64,000 bases of DNA from Mercurialis annua (lineage: Eukaryota; Streptophyta; Magnoliopsida; Malpighiales; Euphorbiaceae). Below are positions 50,693 through 62,280 of the stretch, in pieces. The stretch is taken from contig NC_065575.1 in NCBI RefSeq assembly GCF_937616625.2, positions 6,827,501 through 6,891,500 on the forward strand. Direction: 5' to 3'. The position numbers were made by a program, and so were the translations under genes. Below the pieces are notes generated by a model. That model was given only the letters and a program-made list of their open reading frames with translations, had not been told where the DNA came from and ran no database searches. Positions within the stretch are counted from its first letter, which is position 1. Every line of letters starts with the position of its first letter.

Positions 50693-50892
50693 CTGTGGAC
50701 GAAAAAATATATATAAGAAGATCGTTGCAAAGCTAGTCCACAATAAATTAATATAAAAAAATAAAGAAATACGACATTATGCTCTAAGAGATCAGTATTT
50801 TCTTAATCCGATTGCTCCTTATCGTATCACAAAATGTAAAAAAATACATTGTGCTAAAGAAATAAATCAAACACTTCGAATTTAAGTTAAAG

Positions 50893-51649
50893 CACTCACA
50901 CTAGCATACTCCTTTCTTATTTTTTCACAAATTCAAGGTAAGTTAAATATGTTTTAATAAATCAAATGCTAAATTGCATCAAAGTGACAATATATATTCA
51001 ATACTTGATCTATTTGAAAGAAAGAATGAAACGATATAACAGAATTTTAAAGTGAAGTTTTAACGGTGCAAATTAACCGTGAACAAAGCTCGTGCACCAT
51101 TTACATGCTTAGAATTTCTATTTTCAAAATGCTCCCTTTTTTTAATTTACTTGAAAAAGTTGCAAAAACTATGCTTCGTCCAAAATTTTGAATCTAAAAG
51201 TCGTACATGTCCGTTTAAACAAACCAATATACTTGAATTATCGAACAAATTGAATATAGTACGTGAACAAAGATACATTTTTTTCAATGTTCGCCACAAA
51301 CTATTAGCAAACCAACATTTACACTTTGTACATTGTCAAAACATCATCCAATTCTATAACTAAATAACTGCCCAAACTAAGTTCAATGACCTTGCAGTGA
51401 AATACAAATGAATCATTCCTATAAAGTATATTATATTGAATTTAAATAAATCCTTATTGTCCAAAAATAACATACATTTCTTACAATGATGATTAGTATA
51501 ACTCGACCGTTTATTGCTCAAATTGGTAATAGCAGGAATACAGTTTACAAGAAAAAGAAAAGTGGATAAATTATACAAATATTTACGACTTGATATTCTA
51601 ATAATACGAGAAAAAACCTCGAAAGGTCTTCCACCTGGGAAAAATGCAG
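50893..51649. other. Spacer and ARP8 3' region
   Basis: AT-rich. Bases next to 51649 are the ARP8 3' UTR. The 98-codon minus-strand frame at 51360-51656 is UTR read in another frame and is not supported. Confidence 0.5.
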
Positions 51650-54600
51650 TTACCATGCCAGGTTAAATCTTGATTTCTGTTTAAATTGCTTCTTTGTCAC
51701 ACACCATGTATTAGGGAAGGTGCTCAACTGTATCGTAAAAACAAAGACATGAGAATATTTCAGAGGAAAGAATAGTTTATGACCGACGAAAAATGTTTGG
51801 TTTGCTGAATACGATAGTTAATTTTTGTTGAAAAATATTTATTTCATAAAATTACAGAACTAAAATTTCATAACATTAATATTTTTTATTTAAAACGTTG
51901 CACAAAAAGACTTATATTTCATTTATTGACATTTATGGTCCTTTAACATTTTCGTAATTGACATTTACAGTCCTAAAGCATTTTTCCCTTCACCAAACAA
52001 GGTTGTGTTTGGCGTTTTTAATGAATAAAAAAAAGACACCGAATGATGCTTTTGGAATAGAAACGCCAAAAAAAAAAATTTGGTTTTCTATGCCACGTTC
52101 AAAAAGCGTACTTAAATTATAAAGGTGAAATGCAGTTTTTTTTTTACAAATAACTCATCGTTATTCTATATGAAATGTCTATTTTATTCCGTATCAATTC
52201 TTCGATTATGATTCATGATACTAGCTGGAGACTATTCAACAAAAATGTGTTCCCACTTTTGGATATCCTGAGGAGGTATAGTGACTTACATTGCTTATAA
52301 GCTTAGCTCCAAACCATGCGGTGTCTCCACCGTAGGGCGGAGGAATAACTCTTATCCCATGGCTAATAGATTCAGGAAGCTGTCCACATAATTCTTTCTC
52401 TAGCCTCTCTGAAAGCACGCAGCAAAAAACAAAACATAATAGTATAAAAAGTTCATCCATTACAATAAGTTTCTCCAATTCTTTCGGCACCTGAACACAT
52501 AATTTTATCTTTAATTGAAGAGTCATTCCGATTCACAAATATCGTGGAGTTAAATAAATTCAATTTCATCAATCAAGGTCAAGGACCTAAAACTTTCTAA
52601 AATGAGGTCAAATAGATCCAAATCGCAATAGAATAATAAGAAAATTTAGATAAATTCGAACTGAAACTATAAATTTGTGAATCTATGCGACATTAACATA
52701 TACATGGGAACCTAATTGGTCGGATTAAACTCAATTCAACCTCCATTTTCCCAAATGAAGAGAAAAGATGCATAATTGTTAAATGTTTTACCTGCTAGGC
52801 CTGGCAAACATGCGGTACCTCCTGACAAAACGACAGTCTTGTACCAAGATTCATCTGCAGTCAATTCCGCAGCATGACAGTGGTCCATGCAAAGTGCTAC
52901 TGCCTGGTGCAAACCCATTGCACGCCTGTGCCATGTAGCAAATGAATCATTTTAACCAACTGCATGAGCTTTACGATTTGTTACAATTATAAAAATGAAT
53001 CTGATTCTACTACTGTGAACAAAAATACAGAATGCATAGTTTTTTCCAGAATGCAAATTGACTAGGTCTTGTATGATCTTGAAAGAAACATTCTCGAGAT
53101 GTAATTGAAATGCCTTGAGAGAAATTTTAATCATCCAATGTCATTAAAGAGGTAAATCATTATAAGCATGCTTTATCGTAATTTTTTTTATCATATGTAC
53201 TTACACTCCTGCCAAACGTGGCTGAAACAAGATCTCCCCTGTTTTAAAACGTTCTTTTGATAGAGTAAACTGTCCTTCACCCTGGACTTCTAATGATGCT
53301 TTTGTGTCTTTCGATAGCTCAGCTTCATAATCATTAGCTACATAACAAAGGTTCTGCAATTTTACGTTGCAACAGAGAATGAAGCAATCAGAAGTAAGTC
53401 AGTAATTCAATGCTGGTTATCAGCAAAAAGCAAATTTGTAGCTTTGAACTATTGTACGCAATCAACCAGCCATCTACAATTTTTTCAAAATAAGAACACA
53501 TTTTTTATCTTCTATAAAGTTCAACTAAGTAGGTTGGACATATGAGAATCGTGTCAAAAAAAAAACATGGGACCGTGCATTATTTTACAAGTTTCAACTT
53601 TGTAAGCTTGATTGCAGGGATTGGAATATGGAAACTAGAAAAAGTCCACGAGGAATGTGCAAAGAAGAACAACTTTATAAGGTGCATCGATCATTTCACT
53701 AATTAAGGGCCGGCTTGGTTCAAAACTGTGTACTTTCTGGGGAGTATACTGCACCCGGAGTTAATTTATCCACAAAGCTATTACTTGGATAGTAATAAAG
53801 ATAATAATATTCTCATATATCAAAACAATTACATTTTGAGGATATTATTGTGTTTAACTATTCATTTAACTAAGAAAGTAGAGCTTATCTAGATTCTTTT
53901 AAGGAAGTTATTTTTCTAGTCAAAGGGAAGTTGGTGATTCAATTTTTCGATAAATAAATAAAACAAACTAAGTAAAAAAAGTTTACTACTTCCCTATTCT
54001 ACTTATCCTTCAACCAAGCAATCCGTGAGACTCTAAAAGGTCCATCACTAAAACTAATATGGCTTTGGACAGTATTGAATGATCTAAAACTGTTATACAA
54101 AGACCAGGAAACAGAGAGAAGAGTAATCATTGGGACAAGGAAACCTATACCAAAAATATGAGAAAGAGAACAATCAAACAGTTATAAATTTGCAGCCTAT
54201 CAATGTGAATGACTCAGTACAAGTCTATACCTCTTTCAGTGCGCGAATAGTGTACAGTGATTCAAAGCTAATGTTGTTCTGTTGCATTTGTTCTCTAAGG
54301 AACCCTGTAACCTTCAGTGCTCCGATACCAATGACTTCTACACCCACCTTGCGCATTACTTTGCCATTTAAAACTATAAAATGCAGCAGTCAAAGAGCCC
54401 AAAAATTTTATATCCCATAATCTTTTGAAGCTAAAAGAGATATCAGAGAACAAAGAGACTAAACAGTAAATGGAAAGCATTGAATAACTTCTATACACCA
54501 GATAAGAATTGAAACAATAATGAATATGGAAAAGGAAAAATCAAGAAGAAGATGCAATATTTTAATGAGGAGATGGTCTTAGCATAAAGGAAAGGAATGC

Positions 54601-57547
54601 ACGAGGTGTATCACATAATAAGCATGGAGAATGAGTTAAGACGAACTTTAAGTTGACTTGATTTAAATTAATCATAAACCATTTAGTTATGAGGATTTTT
54701 TGGAGGTTAAAACAAGGTAATCACTTACTTGGTACCACAGATGTGACTTGAAAACCAATATTAACAGCAATTCCTGAAGTTCGCCGAGCAGCAAAGAGTG
54801 CTAAAGTTGACTGCCCAACATTGTTATGTAAATGCATTAAATGTGCACAAACTGAAACATTAAATTCTGATTTGCTTTAAAATGAGGAACAATTTGAGTT
54901 CGGCATTGCAGACTTCAAAAGAAAAGAAAATAAAATTCATGTTTCAAGATAGCATAGCATGCAACTGCTTGGAACAAGCACCAAGCTTGAAGAAATTTCT
55001 ACATTGAGACTACTTGAATCATTTTTTTTCTTTTCCACATCTCCTTACTAAAATAAGTATGCAGGACAAAACATGAAAAGAAAAAATTGACCACAGGAAC
55101 TCATTTGTTTTTTCCCTCATTTATCTTTAAAAGGAGAACCACCAGTGTATATTGTTAGAGATGGTAAAACCACAGTTTGATCTCACCAAACTTGATCTTT
55201 CGAATTGATTGATAATTTGAAATGCTATCAGGAAAGTTTTAGAGTTTGATTCTTGACAGTTATTTAATTAATGAAATATTTGAGCACAAGCTAAGGTGTG
55301 TTAGTACTTGTTCACGCTTTAAACACCATAGACATTCACATGCGGGAGTGTGTTAAAGGATATATAAAATCAATGTTAAAGTCTCACTTCACAGTTTAAA
55401 ATTTTGAGTTAATTAATTATTTGACTTGACATTGAATTCATTACATATATGATAACAAACAACAAAAACAGAAAAAGAACACAACACACCTGATTAATAG
55501 CACAGACAGCCGGAGCATTCATGTCAAATAGTGCAGCTTTTATTGCAGCTTTTAACTGTCGTCTAGATGCTTTGGCAGCTTCAGTGTCTGGAGATTTAGA
55601 AAAAGAAATTCATCAACAAAATCAACTACCAAGAATCCTATGATCACAACCTTTAATTTTACTATTTTCAACTTCTTGCGTATAGAACAAATCTTAACAT
55701 CAAAAGAAACTTTTTTTTTTCTTTTTTTCAAATAGCGAAATTGAAACCACTTTGGAAAGTTGATGCACCCACAACCCCAATGTAGTTGGCGTAGAAAGCC
55801 AACAACAAAAAAATGGAAATACACAATTTCATGAGGTTGAAACTAATATAGCTAGTGTCAAGAAATGTAAAAGAAACTCAATCTTCTATCTAATTCAAAA
55901 GGCTCATAAGAGGGTATCTATTTACAACTGCAGGTTTAAATAAAATAGCCAAAAACTACATACTTGAATAAGAAACAGAGATGGTGGCAGCATTCATGAC
56001 AACCATTTTTTTTCTTTGTTCTTTTTTTTGTAAGAATTGTGATCCCATTAATTTCCAAAAGCAGAAAAATATATCATGAATGTTAAGTAGAAACTAACCA
56101 TCATAATGACAAATTGGAAGGGACACAACAATTGGCTGTGTAGATGTTCTTACCTGCATTCTGTTAAAACAGAAATACTATCAGCAACTTATACAAGGAA
56201 AGCAAACAAAAATGTAACTAGAAAACATACAAAAAAATGGCATGAAACTGAAATCAGCGGTGGTATCAGAAAAGGTAATAATAATGCTGTTATATGGACT
56301 TCCAATTTTCCCGAAGAAACTTTGATAGAGAGATTAATAAGATAGGATCATTTAGCACTACAATATTTGACAATGTTGATTGATTAAAGAACCTGCTATA
56401 GATAGTAGCATAAAAATGGCGAAGCCTAGAGTACATTGGGGACTCGATGTTACCAAATTCCTGCAACATCAAAAGAAAATCAAACTTGTCATTTATAATG
56501 CCAACCGAAACAGAACCAAAAGAAGCTATCAACAAGGAAAGCAATAAAATTTAGATAAAACAAGATTTTACATATTTACTTATTGCTTCCACAAACCTCT
56601 AAAATTGCATAGTTAAACTCAAATGCTCACCAAAAATGTAGCTGACCGTCCCGATGGACACGCATATTTGCTCCAACCAAACTTACAATACCCTGAACCA
56701 CCTATTTTATAAACAACCCAAATCTCAATCATTTAACATAATTTATTACCATTAACATTAGCAAGAAAGTATAAACTAGCCTAAAATGTAAGCAATTCAT
56801 CACATTAGCAAATCAACAATTTACGCCTAAAAAGGACTACGACTTATCCTCTCCCATTAATGTAAATACAAACCTTATCTCTAACTATATTAAACTCAAA
56901 GTAACTAAGTAAAAATAAATTTCTCAGAAAAAAAGTCGCCTACAATTAAGAAATGGATTAAAATTTTAGTATCTCGAATTCGAAACCGAGCTCAGTTGAG
57001 AAATTGATTAAACAAACAAAACACTCACCATCAATAATAACACAACCAGGAACTTGTTCTCGCTGACCATAAATACGCCTAAATGACAATTCCGTTGACA
57101 TTAGAGTACTGTACGTCCTACACAATTTTCCATTAATTAACTACAAGGTCAAAAAAATACACAAGTAGATAACATTTCTTGCTGAACAGTAAAACAAAAG
57201 TTGAGAGAAAAAAGTTACTGGATCGGATAACCAGATCGGAGCTGAGTTTCGGAGAAGAACACCGAGTCCCACGACTCGTGATAATTCTGCAGAAAGTAAA
57301 TCCAGAGGCGATTATCAGATACGACCGATCTCCACGACTTGCATAATACGCTCAATCTCGTAGCTTCTTTTGGACCTAATGATTTCACTATTTGAATCAC
57401 TATATCCATCGGAATTCGATCGAATTCTCCTAGCGATGCTTCCGTCGATGATGATTCCGTGTAACTCGGATTGCGACTCAGTGAGTTAGAGCTTGAACTC
57501 GCCCGGTTTAATATCGTATCCCATGCTTTTCTGAGTACAGTCGCCAT
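51650..57547 (-). CDS. ARP8: Actin-related protein 8, F-box plus actin-like domain
   Basis: Plant ARP8 joins an F-box to an actin fold. The Arabidopsis protein is reported at the nucleolus; the F-box could link it to SCF ubiquitin ligases, but its substrate is unknown. Twelve exons on minus: 57219-57547, 57029-57117, 56631-56701, 56393-56460, 56099-56160, 55490-55587, 54729-54810, 54231-54373, 53205-53353, 52792-52925, 52290-52408, 51650-51727. All introns are GT-AG, phases fit, and the protein is 473 aa against 471 in Arabidopsis. The F-box is at residues 42-88 (FDRIPMDIVIQIVKSLGPKE). The actin-like part begins near 138 (IIDGGSGYCKFGW), with VLSGGTACLPGLAERLEKEL and RVIPPPYGGDTAWFGAKLIS near the end, finishing SRFNLAW. 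The start ATG is the first in a strong context. Confidence 0.96.
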
Positions 57548-57863
57548 GGAATGATTTTTTGCCGGGAGAATCTGTTTTTATTGGTTTCTAGGGAAACAAA
57601 CAGAAAAAGGCCAAAAAGAGTGGAGAGTAATACGGAGAAATGTGTGCGTGTTGGCGAGTGTATGGTGGACTTTAAATATGGAGAGAGAAGGTGATGACGT
57701 GGAAGGAGGAGAGGATGTCACGTGGAAATCGAGGAATCAGGGAAATGATAAGTTGGTTAGTTGGCTCATGCCGTCATGGTTTTCGGGTGCGATTGTTCTC
57801 GTGTTGTTCCTGAGATGAAGTTTCTTTTGCTGAGCTGAGACCGGATTTTGTGACAAAGTGATA
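57548..57863 (-). promoter_or_regulatory. ARP8 proximal promoter with G-box
   Basis: Upstream of ARP8 on the minus strand are a palindromic G-box CACGTG (57719-57724) and a TGACGTGG motif (57695-57702), 20 bp apart. Both are bZIP/bHLH binding types. A TATTTAAAG TATA-like sequence on the minus strand lies near 57670-57680. A MITE begins at 57874, just beyond. Confidence 0.45.
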
Positions 57864-57873
57864 CTCCATGTAT

Positions 57874-58186
57874 GACTTAAGTGGCAATATGCCCCCTGAA
57901 CTTGCAAGCAATGGGCAATTAACATATATATTAATTTTGTGGGCAAATTAGTACACGAACTTGATGATTATGGGCAATTCGCCCCATTTTGGCAATTTAC
58001 TCCCTCAATTTGTAAGTTAATTGTCTTTTAAATTGGCAATTTGCCCCTTTAACTTGTAAGTTAATTTGCCAAAATAGGCTAATTGCCTATAATCAACAAG
58101 TTCGTGTACTGATTTGCCAACAAAATTAATTTGTGTGTTAATTGCCCATTGCTTACAAGTTGAAGGGGTAAATTGCTACTTAAGTC
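57874..58186. mobile_element. 313-bp foldback MITE upstream of ARP8
   Basis: A perfect 10-bp repeat CTCCATGTAT flanks it (57864-57873 and 58187-58196). Ends and arms match the copy at 43737-44049, with identical length. It begins 327 bp upstream of the ARP8 start codon. Confidence 0.93.
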
Positions 58187-58196
58187 CTCCATGTAT

Positions 58197-59143
58197 AGAT
58201 AGAAATTACTTTTTTTAGAGGAAGGTCGAAATTATATTTGGTTAAATATGTATCTCACAATTTAATATAAGATCTGATATCAAAATAAATTCAAATTTTA
58301 ATAAATTATTATAATTTTATACAAAAAAATTAATTTTTATAATATTGTTCTCTCTGTTTTAATAGAATTGTATTTGTACCTCCACCCCAATAATATATTT
58401 TACTAATATTTAAAGTTTTCGTATTCATCAGAAGTTATATATAGACTTAATTGGAAGGAAAAAAACAAAACCTTTACGACTTGTTGAAATTATATCCAAA
58501 CCTTTTAATTTTTGCAATAATATCCAAATTGCATTATTTTATTGCAATAATATCCAAATTGCACTTTTTATGTGAATTTTTTGCTATTTTTTAGGAATTT
58601 TCCTATATTATTATACATCAAAATATAATAATAACCTAATATTTTAATTGAAAACAACAAGTTTAGTCATCAATTTGACTATTATTGCTACAAAAATAAT
58701 GTAATTTGATTATTATTGTAAAAATTAAAAATTTAAATTTAAATTACAACAATTCGTAAAAGTTTGAATTTTTTTAATATTTTATCCAATTACAATTGAT
58801 CAACTATAATAGAAAGAACGACGAACAAAGTGTGGTATATTCTCAGTCATACTCATTAATTTGGTGGAAACCCCCATTTATTTCAATTCTTTTATATTTT
58901 AAAGCTGAAATTATAAGTGGATGTGTCATTTTCATAAATAATAAATAAACTATTTCATAAGTTGTTGAAATGAAATGAAACAAAACTTAAAAGGCATATG
59001 CTCAAATTAGTCATCCAGTGGAAGGTGTCAAAGAAAAATAGTTAAAAATGATATATTTTATTCGTTGTCCATATAAAATATAATCTAAATAACATATGAA
59101 GTAACTCATTAATTGTTCAAATAAAATATAATATTCAAAGAAC
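58197..59143. other. AT-rich intergenic DNA
   Basis: No gene was seen. A weak foldback with AATAATATCCAAATTGCA motifs (repeated at 58510-58565) spans about 58450-58800. Its ends and any target duplication are unclear. Confidence 0.45.
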
Positions 59144-59152
59144 AAAAAAAAA
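59144..59152 (-). terminator. RNA polymerase III terminator of tRNA-Trp
   Basis: Nine T residues on the transcribed minus-strand sense, about 20 nt past the mature 3' end of the tRNA, as expected for polymerase III. Confidence 0.85.
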
Positions 59153-59171
59153 TTCTCCGGATTAAGGGAAT

Positions 59172-59243
59172 TGAACCCGACGTGAATCGAACACGCAACC
59201 TTCTGATCTGGAGTCAGACGCGCTACCATTGCGCCACGGATCC
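59172..59243 (-). tRNA. trnW-CCA: tRNA-Trp (CCA anticodon)
   Basis: A 72-nt intronless nuclear tRNA starting GGATCCGTGGCGCAATGG. It has a 7-bp acceptor stem, A-box TGGCGCAATGG, anticodon loop CTCCAGA with CCA at 59209-59211, B-box GGTTGCGTGTTCGATTC and discriminator A. The 3' CCA is not encoded. A CAACAAC stretch lies immediately upstream of its start, a usual plant tRNA transcription-start context. It decodes UGG in the cytosol. Confidence 0.97.
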
Positions 59244-59271
59244 GGTTGTTGTTTTAAACTTCAAAAACAAG

Positions 59272-59280
59272 TATATAAAA
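59272..59280. promoter_or_regulatory. TATA-like element between tRNA-Trp and PsaG
   Basis: TATATAAAA, 29 nt upstream of the tRNA on the minus strand and 236 nt before the PsaG start codon on the plus strand. Plant tRNA genes often carry an upstream TATA-like element at this distance. It might also serve PsaG, which would give a leader of about 200 nt. Confidence 0.45.
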
Positions 59281-59516
59281 CCACATTGTTTCTGTTGATA
59301 TCTAAAACAAAGAATCCTGTAATCCAAAAATAACCAATAAAGTAAAGCCAAGTCACCTCCAAAAATCTTTGGTCTATCATTCACTCATATTTCATTCACA
59401 TCCTCACCTCACAAATCCAATTTTTCCAAAGTATATCATCTTAACCATATCTTTATCCACCACCCACCCACTCATTACACACTCCATTGCAATTTCCTCA
59501 TCAACCTCCAACAAAA

Positions 59517-59981
59517 ATGGCAACCTCCACCTTCCTCTTCACACCCACAATCAAAACCCACAGTCTAATCTCCCCATCAACCATCTCATTCCAAGGTCTC
59601 CGCCACACAAAGGCCAAAACCGCCCTACCAAGCCTCACCACCACCACCACCTCACGGAGGAGCTTCGCCGTCAAAGCTGAGCTGAGTCCGTCACTGGTCA
59701 TAAGCTTAAGCACTGGGCTGTCTCTGTTTCTGGGGAGATTCGTTTTCTTTAACTTCCAAAGAGAAAATGTGGCCAAACAAGTGCCGGAGCAAAACGGAGT
59801 GTCGCATTTTGAGGCCGGAGATGTTCGTGCTAAGGAATACGTTAGTCTTCTGAAATCGAATGATCCAGTAGGGTTTAATATTGTTGACGTTCTTGCATGG
59901 GGTTCTATTGGTCATATTGTTGCTTATTATATCTTGGCTACTGCTAGTAATGGCTATGATCCTAGCTTTTTCCCTAAATAA
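59517..59981 (+). CDS. PSAG: Photosystem I reaction centre subunit V (PsaG), chloroplast precursor
   Basis: A small thylakoid membrane subunit that stabilises photosystem I and helps bind its light-harvesting antenna. Single exon, 154 aa. Residues 1-54 are a Ser/Thr-rich chloroplast transit peptide with a cleavage region at SRRSFAVKA; the mature 100 residues begin [13 protein letters not shown]. Two membrane segments are seen, at about 60-80 ([11 protein letters not shown]) and about 117-145 ([20 protein letters not shown]), ending YDPSFFPK. An in-frame ATG ten codons upstream at 59487 exists, but 59517 gives the family's MATS start in an AAAAATGG context. Expression should be nuclear and light-responsive. 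Confidence 0.97.
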   Translation: MATSTFLFTPTIKTHSLISPSTISFQGLRHTKAKTALPSLTTTTTSRRSFAVKAELSPSLVISLSTGLSLFLGRFVFFNFQRENVAKQVPEQNGVSHFEAGDVRAKEYVSLLKSNDPVGFNIVDVLAWGSIGHIVAYYILATASNGYDPSFFPK

Positions 59982-60948
59982 ATGCAGTTTTTTTTATTTG
60001 ATTTGTATAGTTTTATTACTATATTATTATGTCTTGTAATTCTTCAACAATGCTCTAATATTTCTTTGTGATCGATGTTTTGTTGATGCTTGGAATTTGG
60101 TTGTTGTTTGCTTTTGATTATTGTAGTGAGATCAGGTTGAAATTATTTTTTGGTTAAATTGTCAATACAATTTACTTATTTCAAATTGCATAGAAATGTC
60201 ATTGTTCTAAAAAAAGTGAAATCGTTCAAGGCATTTGTTTTGGATTCCTTCGACCATATCCAGAGATTGATTTGAATTAGGCTATACCTCAGCTGAACAT
60301 CATGACAATTGGCAAATCTACTGCAATTCTTACACATAGCTACGTGATCATAGGAGTTTTGCGGATGTAATTCGCACTGATTCCATCAAGAAAGCTGCAA
60401 TACAATCATTGAGCTCGTCGTCTTTCATAGAGGACGAGGGCGGGGTCACGGCGGCGGATTCGACGAAGATAATGGCGGATTTGGAGTTGGAGGCGTTGAA
60501 ATATCGTTTTTTTAATTTAATTTTTAATTAGATTTAAAAATTAATTTTATATCTGTCTAAATAAATTCTTATTTAGAATGTTTTGAATTTCTTTTTAAAT
60601 TAAAAAATTTGTTTGAATTTATCGAAATAAAAAAAGTGTGATATGACTCTTAAATTGAATTAGATGTTTTGAATATTTGCATCACTTTAGTAATAAAATC
60701 ATCTAAGTTTTTTAATTTATGTTGCTATTAAAAATTAAAAAATATAGAAGTGTAAAATTGTTGATTTTATAACGTCGGACTGCTTTAAAAAAAAAAATCA
60801 AAGGTTGGTGATTTTTTTAATCTATTAGCCATTCTTTTTTAATGTTTTGGACAAAGATACAAAATTTCAATTGAGAGCGTACTTTTGAAATTAGATGGGT
60901 TTTTTAATAGGTTAATGGATTTCCCTACTTTATTAATTTAATTAGCAT
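59982..60948. other. PsaG 3' region and spacer
   Basis: The PsaG 3' UTR is followed by AT-rich spacer. A GC-rich patch at 60415-60495 (GGACGAGGGCGGGGTCACGG) with short coding-like character is isolated and could be a gene fragment. No family was recognised. Confidence 0.45.
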
Positions 60949-60957
60949 TTTATTGTA

Positions 60958-61333
60958 GGCTTAATTACTTAAAAACCACCCACCTTATAATTTTTTTTCA
61001 TTTATATCATGATTTAGGAAAATTTTCAATTGTACCCTATTTTTGATTTTTATGTTTCATTTCTACTCTATTAATTGACCTATTTTCTTTTGAAAAAAAG
61101 TTTAAATTACTTCTTCATTTTTAATTTATATTCTGATAAAACGTTAATATTAATTATTTATGTATCTTATTTTTAATATTTTCATTTTTAAATTAATTAA
61201 ATTATCAAAAAAATTACTCTTGAGGTACAAACGAAACATAAAAATCAAAAATAGGGTACAATTAAAAAATTTTCTAAATCGTGGTATAAATGAAAAAAAG
61301 TTGTAAGATAAGTGGTTTTTAAGTAATTAGGTC
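60958..61333. mobile_element. Foldback MITE, 376 bp, 9-bp target duplication
   Basis: The flanks TTTATTGTA (60949-60957) and TTCATTGTA (61334-61342) match at 8 of 9 bases. The ends GGCTTAATTACTTAAAAACC and GGTTTTTAAGTAATTAGGTC are inverted repeats. Internal TTCAATTGTACCCT and its complement place it with the 34341 and 49582 elements. Confidence 0.85.
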
Positions 61334-61363
61334 TTCATTGTAATAAGTCAAGGAAATAAGCTA

Positions 61364-61950
61364 CAGTTTATTGCTATCATGGTGCAAGCGGTGCTTCTCT
61401 CTAAAATAGAGAGAGAATTTTCTAAAGAAAGTTTGTTTATTTGTTTATTTGTTTTATTTTAAGTGTAGGGAACAATGATTTTCGCGACTTTTAATTGGAT
61501 ATCATCGTCTCTTAACTCGTCTATTTAATATTTATAATATTTTTTAAATAAATTGCTTCGTTGTGTTTTGGTGTGTTTCAATTTATGTGCAGTCTATTTT
61601 ATATAGATTTATAGATCGTTCAAGTTTTTTTTTTACTGTTTGTTCAAATTTCAAATTCAGTTTTTTAAAAATTATGTTTGAAGTATTTTAATAGCGGAAC
61701 AAGCAATAAATAGAAATTCTGAAGATGCAATTGATTTCAGGAATTTCTTAACACTTGCTTTCTGGATATTTAACACCTGTAAAATTTATGTTTCTTAATT
61801 TATATTGTTTTTCTGTTTTTTTTTGTGTGTCGATTATAGGAATTTAGATTTTTTATATAATTTTGATTTATGATGTATTTCAACAATTGTAAATTACAAC
61901 CTCGTTTTCCTTAATATATAATCTGTCTTTTGATAGAAAAAAAAGAAAGA
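61364..61950 (+). mobile_element. Short poly(A)-ended retroposon, 587 bp
   Basis: The direct repeat AAATAAGCTA (61354-61363 and 61951-61960) flanks it, and a nearby imperfect base extends it to about 12 bp. An A-rich tail (AAAAAAAAGAAAGA) precedes the right copy. The 5' end has CTTCTCTCTAAAA, and the motif TAGATCGTTCAAG is shared with the 21316-21962 insert. No coding frame. Confidence 0.65.
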
Positions 61951-61963
61951 AAATAAGCTAATT

Positions 61964-62280
61964 TGCGTCTACAAATTCACCAAAATGACCTTATTTGCAC
62001 TGGCATTTGAAAAAAAAAATCGCAAAAATTAAAAATGTCACCATCTTGCTTCTGACCTAATCTAAATACAACATTATCTCTGTTTTTCTCTCCCTAATTC
62101 TATAGTTTCTCATCAAATACAACAATTAAAATCTTACTTAATATTATCCGATCCATCATATCATATCACCTTCTATAAAAGAAAAAACAAACATTATTAA
62201 AACAGAAATAAAATTAGTATTCTATTATTACATTCTCTTCTTGTCTTAAACCCTCCAACAACACAAAACAAAGAAAAAAA
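61964..62280 (+). promoter_or_regulatory. Upstream and leader region of the ARID/HMG gene
   Basis: A pyrimidine-rich stretch with TCTCTTCTTGTC near 62233-62244 and an A-rich leader precede the ATG, typical of a plant leader. A possible TATA element, TTCTATAAAAG, lies at 62171-62181. Confidence 0.45.

Noticed and set aside
51360..51656. 98-codon minus-strand frame, considered as the ARP8 C-terminus
   Set aside because: A properly phased last exon at 51650-51727 gives the conserved FP-x-x-WC-x-TKKQF ending and a stop; the longer frame is 3' UTR.
52236..52289. Extension of the ARP8 exon past 52290, giving a SGYPKVGTHFC ending
   Set aside because: A GTAAGT donor at 52289 joins in phase to the conserved final exon, so this is read-through into an intron.
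59487..59516. Upstream in-frame ATG for PsaG
   Set aside because: The family starts at MATS; the ten extra residues are not transit-peptide-like and the downstream ATG has better context.
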